DNA from: Termitomyces sp. T153
Taxonomy: Eukaryota; Basidiomycota; Agaricomycetes; Agaricales; Lyophyllaceae
DNA length: 39,799 nt
Direction: 5' to 3'
Assembly (NCBI GenBank): GCA_018296165.2
Contig: JACKQL020000224.1
Location: 1-39,799, forward strand
The notes below the pieces were generated by a model. That model made no database searches, was not told where the DNA came from, and saw only the letters and a list, made by a program, of their open reading frames with translations. The position numbers were made by a program, and so were the translations under genes. Shown here piece by piece: positions 32,103 through 39,799 of this stretch. How positions within the stretch are numbered: the stretch's first letter is position 1; each line of letters opens with the position of its first letter.

Positions 32103-35100
32103 CCAGCAAACAATACCCTGAAGGCAACACCCCCGACTAGCAACACCTCAGTGACTTCATCCTCTTCCAATTCAACTCCAGCTCCTGCTGCTAAGCCTGC
32201 AGACAAAGGAAAAGCATCTGAATGTACTGTTGCTAATGAACAACCACCTGTCACTAAGGAACCCATTGCTCAGCCTCCCATTCACCCATTTTCTGGCATC
32301 CCTGGTTGCTATGTACCCCCTGCTAACAGGAATTTCACTGCTCCCAACAGAACTAATGATGGCACATATCGAACTATGCCACCCATTTATGACATTGAGC
32401 AGTCCAAGGCAGTTTTTGAATGGGTTTTAAGCACCAAGGTTACAGTATCAGTTGGTGAACTTTGCTCAGTATCACAGGACATCTGGAATCAGTTTAGAAC
32501 AGCAGTTACACCCAAATGACTAGTAGGCACTAGCGCTAATACAGTACAGGACCCCAGCAACATTTTTGAAGATATATTGCTGACTTTTGCTATTGAAGAA
32601 CCCCAGTAGGATCTAATGTCAATACTGTTAACAGACTTACCTTGGATAGGGCACCTTTTTCATCTGTTGACCCTGTCAAAGCCTACATCAATTTGCTACC
32701 CCATGGAGAAGAGCCTGTGGTGCTCACTGTCACTAAGGATTCTCAGTCACTTCATACCATCATGATGCTGATTGACAACAAAGAGGAAGTGGAATGCATT
32801 CATGACAGTGGCTCTCAGATTATTTTGATGTCAGTAGAAATTGCTAGTGACCTTGGACTATCCTACAATCCCAACATAGTTTTAAACATGCAGAGCACTA
32901 ATGGCACCATGGACCGATTGCTAGGACTTGCTTGAAACATACCATGTACTATTGGTAACATTTTGGTTTATCTCCAAATCCATGTTTTATGGTCTCCTGC
33001 CTATGACATTCTACTTGGATGCCCCTTTGATATATTAACTTGAAGTACAATCAACACGCTTAGTGATGTCAAAACTACTATAACAATCACAGACCCCAAT
33101 ACTGGCCAATGGCACACTATCCCTACCTTTCCTTGTGGCAAATCCAAAAGGAACAACCACCAAAATGTTTGCTTCAAAACAGAAGCACCCCATTGCTTTC
33201 ATTGCCAAAGGCATGGATGAAGAAGATAGCAACATAGCAATCATTATCAGCTATGACCATTCAACTGGTCTAGTGACTTGTATAGCTTCTTGTGATTTGG
33301 ACAATGACATTTTACTTACTAATTCTCACACACAGACTAATCCTGCACTAGCATACCTTTATGCTATGGCTAGCAACATATCTGATTTGTCCCTTCCACC
33401 TTGTTCTTATCTGGTTTCAGCTGATACATCTAATCCCTTAATTCTTGGACAGACTTTACCACTTGATACACATGTTACAGACATTACCCCCACCTACATT
33501 AACATTCCATTCCCTGCTCAATTTGTCACTAACAAACCCCCTAAGCAAAGAGGAGTTCAAGTAAAGAAGAAGTACAAACCCATCACCATGAAAACCAAAC
33601 CAGTTGCCAGCCACATTAGTGAGGATTTCTGAATCAAGTGCCAGATTATTGGAAATCTGCTAGTGACAATCCCTCAGCTCAATCCAAATCCACCACCTTT
33701 CATCCTGACAAAGCAACTCACTAGTGAACAACAAGCAAAACTTGTTAAGGACCATGACACAGGATTCCTCACTACTGATGAAATCAACATACTAGTTGAC
33801 ATGGTTGCCAAGCAGGAAAAAGCTTTTGCTTGGGAAGATTCTGAACAAGGAAGTTTGCACCCTGACTTTTTCCTGCCAGTTTGCATACCAACAATTCTGC
33901 ACATACTGTGGGTCTAGCATAATTGCCCCATACTCCCAGGACTAGAAAAGGAAGTATGTGAGATTATTTGTGACAAGATTAGTGCTGGTGTTTACGAACC
34001 TTCAAACTCTACTTACCACTCGCAAACCACTCGCAATGGTTTTGTGTTCTTAAGAAGAATGGTAAGCTCAGAATTGTGCACAGTCTTGAGCCGCTAAACC
34101 ATGTCACCATTCGCCATTCTGGAGTACCACCCTTTCCAGACCATGTTGCAGAATCTTTTGCTGGACACATCTGTGGTGCCACTCTTGACCTCTACATTGG
34201 CTACGATGAGCAACTTATCAACCCCGCTTCATGTGACTTGATGACATTCCAGACTCTGTTTGGTGCTCTTTGCTTAGTAACCTTGCTGATGGGATGGACC
34301 AACTCTGTGCCTATTTTTCATGATGATATTACTTTCATTTTGCAGCCAGAGATCCCCCATAATGTGCTCAGCTTTATTGATGATGTTGGCATTAAAGGAC
34401 CCAAGGACTGGAAGATTGGTAATGGTAAACCTGCAAAGCATCCCACTAATCCAAACATTTGCCTAGTGCTATGGGAGTTCTTTGAGCTTCTCAACAGGGT
34501 TCTCCAGAGAATGAAATACTGTGGTGGCACTTTTTCCAGTCACAAACTGGTTCTTTGCACTCCGACTTTCAAGATTCTAGGTCATGTTTGCACTCCTAGC
34601 AGATGAATCCCTGACAAAAGTCACTTAGCCCTAATTGAGCAGTGGGGCCCTTGCAAGTCGCTATCAGAAGTCCGAGCCTTTCTGGGCACAGTTGGGGTAC
34701 TTAGGATTTTTGTCAAGAACTTTGCCCATCAAGCCAACAACCTAACAAAACTTACTTGCATTGGTGTCCCTTTTGAGTTTGGCCCTGACCAGATAAATGC
34801 TTAACATGACCTCATGAAAGCCTTACAAGATGCTAAGCCCCTAGTTCCTATCAACTATGAATTGTCTGACTCTGTCATTCTAGTAGTGGACACCTTGTAC
34901 ATAGTGGTCAGATATTACCTTTGCCAGTGCACTGGCAACAATTGCAAGGAATGCCACTACAACTGCTTTGGATCGATTACACTAAACAACAGAGAAGCCA
35001 GATTCAGTCAGCCCAAGTTGGAACTCTATAGCCTTTATTGAGTGCTACAAGCTTTACAGATGTACCTCATTGGTGTTAGGAACCTTATCATTGAAGTCAA

Positions 35101-35366
35101 TGCTCACTACATTAAGAGTATGCTTCAGAACCCTGACATCCAGCCTTCTGCTAGCATAAACTACTGGATTATGGCAATTTTGATGTTTCACTTTAAGCTG
35201 GTCCACATCAAAGGAACTTTCCATGGCCCTGATGGTCTTTCATGATGCCCACCACAGCCTGGCAACCCTCCAGCTGACAATAGCGACAGCTCCGTTTATG
35301 AGGATTGGATAGATCACTTACATGGGTTCATTCACCAAGTTCAGCTACCACTGCCACTACTTCGCC
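30921..35366 (+). repeat. Right arm of 4.4-kb inverted repeat
   Basis: Partner of 26445-30879. Differences seen: C to T in gag, a cluster of three at 33652-33660, T to C at 33717, G to A at about 35099 (a CpG in the left arm) and at about 35117, and an 11-bp tandem duplication (CCACTCGCAAA type) near 34016-34037. Confidence 0.95.
32103..35366 (+). pseudogene. pol: Family A pol pseudogene (A4R), truncated before integrase
   Basis: Same frame as gag: linker 32103-32519, TGA at 32517-32519 (CAA in A1), 8-base deletion at about 32608, protease with DSG, ILLGCPF at about 33006-33026, TPTYINIPF linker, RT 33663-34606 with TAG at about 33915, the 11-bp duplication near 34020 (a further frameshift), FIDD at about 34373-34384, and RNase H about 34814-35245 with a TGA at 35039. 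The copy stops at 35366, in the stretch between RNase H and integrase. Confidence 0.87.
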
Positions 35367-35371
35367 ATAAT

Positions 35372-36368
35372 TGTCAGGTTCCACTGATGACAGGGGCTCA
35401 GTACACTGGCAAGTCCTTACTAGGTGGATGCAATGTCCTGTGCTTATAACCCGGTGTCTGGAGTTGGAGCAGAGGTGGGAAGGCTTGTGAGGGGGTTCTA
35501 GGGAAAGCAGCCTGAGCAAGTCCTGAATGGTCCGGAGAAGTCTAAGACCAAAGGTATTAGTCGTTGACCCAGAGCAGGTGTCAGGGCTAGTTCATGGGCA
35601 TGCAAATAGGTTGCGGGGTGAGCGGAGGCTTCTCAAGTGATGGGGGCAGGGCCAGAGTTGGATAGGGGATTACTAGGGCTTGATGGGTCCCGGGGCTGAG
35701 CAGGGAACAAGGGTCAGAGTCGTTGTAAGAATGTTTGGGTCATGGTGCATGTGCAGAGTTTGTACTGACATAGGGAGCAAGAGGAACTTAGAAGAACAAA
35801 GGAAATATGTACAGTCAAGACAAGATGGAGATGAGACGTGACTGAGGAGAAAGATAGATTCGAAACTTAAAAATAGAAACAGAAACGAGATGAGAGACAA
35901 AACATAGGAAACCGGTAAATGTAATATCAAGACTAAAGTTCAAGGAGTTATTCTATGACTTATATACTGACTACTGGGTACCCCGGAGGGCGGTGAATAT
36001 GGCAGTGGGAGTCGACAGAGCTGTGCAGAGTCAACAGGTGTCGGGTACAATCCAAGGGCAGGCTGCAGCAGTATTCTGATGGGATCAGTTGGGGGTGTGG
36101 GCTGCTCCGAGGATGTTGTGATACCCCAGGATGGGTCAGGTAAACTAGGGTAGGGAGTCGGGAATGTATGATGTGGCCAGGAACAGTGGGGGAAGGTTTC
36201 AGGGGGAGTGTTGATGGCTATGGAGAGGGTGTTGGAGTTGCTGTTGGGGTTTGCCGGAGAAGTGTCAGAGTTATCCAGTGTGGGCATGAAAGTGTGGGCG
36301 GGGTTCAGGGGAGTTAGATGGGAAATTGGGAGGGGTTGGGAACAGTGTCTAGGGAGCGGGTCATGACA
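35372..36368 (-). repeat. Family B 3' LTR of B4
   Basis: 997 bp. On minus it starts TGTCATGACCC and ends CCTGACA. TATATAAG lies upstream of the transcript-start block AGTCTTGATATTA, which reads TAATATCAAGACT on plus at 35922-35934. Same layout as B1-B3. Confidence 0.9.
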
Positions 36369-36383
36369 TTACCCCCCCTTCAG
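36369..36383 (-). other. Polypurine tract of B4
   Basis: On minus the sequence AAGGGGGGGTAA directly precedes the LTR. It sets the orientation of B4 and identifies the LTR as the 3' one. Confidence 0.75.
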
Positions 36384-36443
36384 CATTGAGACCCTCGAGA
36401 CGTGGGGAGTGAGTTGGGGATTGGTAGGGCATGGGAATCAAAG

Positions 36444-36461
36444 TTGATCAATATTGATCAA
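36444..36461. promoter_or_regulatory. 18-bp perfect palindrome TTGATCAAT-ATTGATCAA
   Basis: A gap-free dyad between the PPT and the antisense gene, about 120 bp upstream of its probable ATG (36582). It is a candidate operator or protein-binding site. Its position parallels the TTGA...TCAA dyad of A4 at 22249-22266. Confidence 0.4.
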
Positions 36462-36581
36462 ACTGCAGTGAGCAGCGGCAGCATGGGGAAGGAAGTCACA
36501 GTGTGGCTGCCATTTGTCAGGGGCTCCTTCCTAAGTTATTAGAAGGGGTGTACGCACCTGGGAGTCCCCCAGCTTGTTGTA

Positions 36582-38280
36582 ATGTCTTCTTCAGCTTATT
36601 CTCCTGCAGCATCTAGGTCGCTGTCCCTGCCATCCCAGCTGTCGTCTTCCAAGGATTCAGAGAGTCGCTGAGAGATTGCTGTCAGATTGAGGTGATGTAC
36701 TGTAGCTGTGAGTGCAGTCTGTCTCATGTACCCCAGAATACTGATTGGTCCTTTGCAGAGTTGTCTGCAGCCATGGCAGGTCCCTCAGGGCCATTGTCTG
36801 GCATGGACATGATGCAGCCACCAGTGGGCATGGCCCCTTCTACATGCTCCAAGTCTGGCATTTGTCTGGGGGTGGTCCGGCTTGTCCCAGAGGGTTCAAG
36901 GGTGGTATAGGCGGAGGTGATGCCAGAGCAGTTTGCTGAGGTGGTGGGTCAGGCGAGGGGTCCCCCTACCCTCGAGTGGTGTCAGGTAGCGGCCCTGGTG
37001 AGTGGCTACTTAGCTTTATGTTTTCCAGACCAACATGCCCCTGCAGTGTGCATCTTGCACCAGACAAGGGGAGCAGTGTGAATTTGAGGAGCCTGCATTG
37101 GGGGTATGGCAGGACATGTCGGTGTGCCTTCCGTGGCATTCGCGGCATGAGAAGTGCTCCATCACCCTGAATTGGTGTGCCACTTGCATTGCAGCAGAGC
37201 AAGGGTGGGATTGAGATTGGGTCACAGTGCAACTGGAGGAAGGGCGGAAGGGCAGAGTGTCGGGGAGGGGCTCCAGGGCTGGGGGAGGGGAATGGGTTAG
37301 CGTGCCTGCTATGAAGGTGGGGCCCCTGTGGGGTGGATGGAGGGAGGGGGCCCCTTCCACACAGGAGAAAGGGAAATGGAGAGTGTCCCCTTCATCCGAG
37401 GCAGGTCCTAGTAAGTGGGCGCGGGGCAAGCAGGTAATGGGGGGCCCTCCTGGTTCTGTGGTATACTCCCCTACATCCAGAGCCCCCATTGAGCAGTCTG
37501 CAGATAGGTTGTGGTCGGTTGCGGAGGCCTATTTGCGGTGTCAGGTAGAGAGCTTGGAACAGTTGTTGGTTGCATGCGAGGAGAAGGTTCAGGGGGTATG
37601 GGAGGAGAGGGATGGGGCTCGATGGGAGCTGGACAGGGTTCAGAGGGAATGGGACTTGGTGTGGAAGGACAAGGATGTTGCTGTGGGGACTGCCACAGAG
37701 TGATAGTCTCATCTGTAGGAGTTGGAGGTGCGGACAGTGCATCTGCAGGTGCAGGCAGAGGCGGCAGAGGTGGCAATGCAGCAGACAGGAGGCTCAGGGG
37801 TGCAGGAGACTTAGCAGGGTTCTAGCGCTGGGGAAGTCCAGGCGGCGGCGGAGAGGGTGCGGCAGCAGGAGGAATGGCTTGCCAATGAGGCAGCCTCGGG
37901 CCAGCAAGGAGTGCTTCGTGAGTGGTTTCCTTGCTTCCTATCTCCTAAGCACTGATTCTGTTTCCATAGACTGGGCCAGGGAGCATCACATCCTTCTTGA
38001 TGGAGCATCAGCAGCACTGGGGTCCATCTATGATGGGTTGGCGAGGATGCCCAGGGACCTTCTGCCAGAGTTGGGTCAAGGGGTTACACAGATGGGGTGT
38101 CTGTTGGCAGGGCATCGGCAGAGGGCAACAGCAGACCCCAGAGCATGGTGGGAGATGGTGATGGACATGGGGGAACCGCTTCCCGGGCAACCTGAGGTTC
38201 TGGCAATGGTAGTGGCGCAGTTGGAAGTGTTCATGGTGGGAAGGGTAGCAGGGTTAGGGTCAGAGGAGGAGGAGGAGTGA
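36582..38280 (+). pseudogene. Antisense auxiliary gene of family B: Zn-cluster/coiled-coil protein (B4)
   Basis: Opposite strand to integrase. The probable start ATG 36582 opens a Ser-rich N-terminus (MSSSAYSPAASRS). Later exons: about 36737-36997 (Met/Pro-rich, TAG at about 36908), 37029-37703, 37704-37917 and 37970-38280. GT-AG introns: 36998-37028 (31 nt, unusually short but frame-consistent) and 37918-37969 (52 nt). The 37029 exon has CASC, six residues, C, fifteen residues, C, X2, Trp, X6, C (37047-37157): Gal4-like spacing with one Cys replaced by Trp. Then come a Gly/Arg-rich stretch, a long coiled-coil (RCQVESLEQLL, REWDLVWKDKD), a helical end (WAREHHILLDG) and an acidic EEEEE tail. 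Stops at about 37212 and 37811 suggest a damaged copy. Function unknown. Confidence 0.7.
37047..37157 (+). other. Six-cysteine-type cluster coding segment (B4 antisense gene)
   Basis: CX2CX6CX15CX2WX6C. Restoring the usual pattern would need only Trp to be Cys (TGG versus TGC/TGT). Like the family A cluster, it sits at the start of an exon, six codons after a GT-AG intron. Confidence 0.5.
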
Positions 38281-38506
38281 GGGGAACTCAGACCCCATTG
38301 TTGAATTGTTCTCTGTCCATTCTTGTTCGATATGTATATTCACTGCTTGTTGCTATACATTCTCTGGTCCTTCTGCTGAGTGTGGGAAGTTTCAGATAGA
38401 GCAAGGAGAGGAGTAAGTGAAAACACATAGGAGAGTACTGGTGGGAGTTGAATCCCTGGTGAACCCAGAGGTGGGGGTTATGCCCACTACTGCCATCTGT
38501 GTTGGG
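38281..38506. other. Spacer between converging antisense gene and pol of B4
   Basis: 226 bp without a gene. Holds the 3' ends of the antisense gene (plus) and of pol (minus), the same convergent layout as in family A. Confidence 0.6.
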
Positions 38507-39799
38507 TCAGTCCCAGGGGTTCCGGGGCTTGGTGGGATTTTGTTGGTGGAAGTCCCGGAGTTCGTTGGAGGCTCTGTCGAGGTTCTTTTGGGGTTCCCAC
38601 ATGTCGTCCTCAGGTCCATAGCCCTTCCAGTGGACCAAGTACTGGAGTCGGCCATGGACTATCCAGGAGTCAAGGATCTCATCAACCTTGTAGTGATACT
38701 CATCCTCAACTTTGATGGGGGGCAGTTGGCTGGGGCGTTGGCTGGGGAAGGGGTCTGGAGCGTGCTTTTCAAGGAGTCAAACATGGAACACAGAGTGGAG
38801 GCCCTTCAGGCCCGGAGGCAGGTTGAGCTTGTAAGTGTGGGTAGAGACCTTCTGGAGGACCTTGAATGGGCCAAGGCACTTGTGGTTGAGTTTGATGGAA
38901 GGCCTCTGGGTCTTGAGATTTTGCTGGTCGAGCCAGACCAAGGTGCCAGGGGGCCAGTTGGGGGTTGGCTTGCGATGGGTATTGGCATGCTTGGAGTAGG
39001 CTTGGTTGGTGGTGTCAATCTTGTCCTAGAGGAATTGGTGGAGGGATTGGAGGTCCTTGGTGACCTCATGGGCAACATGGGAAGGGATGTCTTTGAGGGA
39101 CAGCATGAGTCGGGGATTGTAGCCCTTGTTGGCATAAAAGGGGGAAACTCCAGTGGTGGAGTGAGGCGTGTTGTTGTAGGTGAATTTGGCAAGGGGAAGC
39201 TCTGCACACCAGTCGTTCTGTAAATAGTTAACGTAGAGGCAAAGATACTGTTCTAACATCTGGTTTATGCATTTGGTTTGTCTGTCGGTTTCTGGGTGAT
39301 AGGTGGTAGAGAGGCTGGTTTTGATTTCGAGTGCCTTGCACAGTGATTGCCAAAAATGGGATATGAATAGGGGTCTGTGGTCAGAGACAATGTCATTAGG
39401 AAGTCTGTGTTTGGAGAATACGTGTTTGAGAAATAGTCTGGCAAAGTTCAGAGTGGTGTTGGTGGTGTGGCAGAGGATGAAGAGGGCTTGTTTAGTAAGG
39501 CGGCAGATGACAACAAGGATTGTGTCAAAACCTTTGGAGTCAGGGAGTTCAACGATATGATCCATCAATATTGAGGACCAGGGGTGGTGACTGACGGGGA
39601 GGGGTTTCAGTAATCCGTGGGGGCGGTGGTGGGGTACTTTGGCCCGTAGGCAGGGTTTGCAGGCCCTTATGTATTGCGTGACATTCTTCTTCATTCCTGG
39701 CCAAAAATAAGTCTGGGAGATGAGTTGAAGGGTCTTACAAATTCCTGGGTGCCCCCAGAGTTTGTGGTCATGGTGTTGTTGGAGTATGTCAAGGCAAAT
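38507..39799 (-). pseudogene. pol: Family B pol 3' part: integrase and chromodomain (B4)
   Basis: The frame is open from the window edge (LDILQQHHDHKLWGHPG, then CKPCLRAK: the HHCC zinc finger) through the core. Asp is present in LMDHIVELP and in IVSDHRPLF. The expected catalytic Glu in ETDRQTKC is Lys (codon 39272-39274 on plus). After TAG at 39026-39028 the frame continues with NWPPGTLVWL, GPFKVL, FHVSLLEKHAP and a chromodomain (about 38540-38720: [31 protein letters not shown]) to TGA at 38507. Chromodomains direct integration to histone-marked chromatin. The TAG and the Glu-to-Lys change make it probably inactive. Upstream RT lies outside the window. Confidence 0.85.

Larger units (their letters stand above)
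30877..35366 (+). mobile_element. A4R: inverted partial copy of family A element A4
   Basis: Plus-strand gag-pol, beginning inside gag and ending between RNase H and integrase at 35366. It carries the same TGA after gag, the same 8-base deletion in protease and the same TAG in RT as A4, so it was copied after those lesions arose. It has no LTRs. Five bases further on the 3' LTR of B4 begins. Confidence 0.92.
35372..39799 (-). mobile_element. Family B chromovirus copy B4, minus strand, 3' half
   Basis: Read on minus from the window edge: integrase, chromodomain, spacer, antisense gene (plus strand), PPT and 3' LTR. The 5' half lies beyond 39799. It has the most CpG and the fewest lesions of all copies, and looks youngest. 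The LTR end is five bases (ATAAT) from the truncated arm of A4R. Confidence 0.88.

Noticed and set aside
37016..37776. Long minus-strand frames opposite the B4 antisense gene
   Set aside because: Pro/His/Ser-rich shadows of the GC-rich plus-strand gene; they match no pol segment and lie outside the chromodomain frame.
38806..39223. Plus-strand 268-codon frame opposite integrase and chromodomain (38417-39223)
   Set aside because: The minus strand holds recognisable integrase C-terminus and chromodomain motifs over the same bases; the plus frame is Val/Gly-rich and shows no motif.
1..39799. CRISPR arrays, tRNA or rRNA genes, bacterial operon signals
   Set aside because: I found no regularly spaced repeats, cloverleaf-like genes or rRNA cores; the introns and retroelements show a eukaryotic origin.

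Overview
The window is a nest of decayed LTR retrotransposons. I see no host gene, tRNA, rRNA or CRISPR array in it. The short (48-60 nt) GT-AG introns with CTAAC-like branch sites, a chromodomain chromovirus and the style of the gag proteins point to a mushroom-forming basidiomycete (Agaricomycete). A Boletales-like host is only a guess. Two unrelated Ty3/Gypsy families account for almost every base. Family A has LTRs of about 1.0-1.15 kb starting TGATRAG and ending CACATCA, a TGG-type primer binding site, and same-frame gag-pol. Family B is a chromovirus with LTRs of about 0.96-1.14 kb, TGTCA...TGACA termini, and a primer site complementary to its own transcript start (self-priming).

Layout: A1 (+) 34-9863, with LTR, gag, pol and the 3' part of an antisense gene, carrying solo LTR B1 (7318-8452, TSD TTCAC). 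A2 (-) 9858-13969 has its 5' LTR, no central gag, and pol cut off in RNase H. A 179-bp gap follows. B2 (+) 14149-17045 has LTR and gag. B3 (+) 17046-19812 sits in the gag of B2. A3 (+) 19813-21259 has LTR and gag N-terminus and interrupts B3. A4 (-) 21260-30879 has 3' LTR, PPT, antisense gene, pol and gag, and interrupts A3. A4R (+) 30877-35366 is a nearly identical inverted copy of the gag-pol part of A4. B4 (-) 35372 to beyond 39799 has 3' LTR, PPT, antisense gene, chromodomain and integrase.

Main biology: (1) both families carry, between pol and the 3' LTR and on the opposite strand, an intron-containing gene for a protein with a six-cysteine Gal4-like cluster, acidic stretches and a helical or coiled-coil C-terminus. 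(2) A4/A4R form a head-to-head inverted repeat of about 4.4 kb with a 41-bp centre; the arms share the same inactivating lesions, so the duplication happened at DNA level after the element had died, or it is an assembly artefact. (3) In family B the 13 bases after the LTR pair with the predicted transcript start, and two copies show a compensatory change. (4) Family A is strewn on both strands with the heptamer TAGCGAC and its deamination products TAGTGAC and TAGCAAC. (5) Decay is largely CpG to TpG/CpA: CGA arginine codons became TGA or CAA, and the integrase catalytic Glu appears as Lys in both families. The left half is nearly CpG-free, while A4 and B4 keep more CpG and look younger.

No open reading frame here looks able to make a complete functional polymerase. 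Protein assignments rest on motifs read by eye and on comparing the copies with one another.
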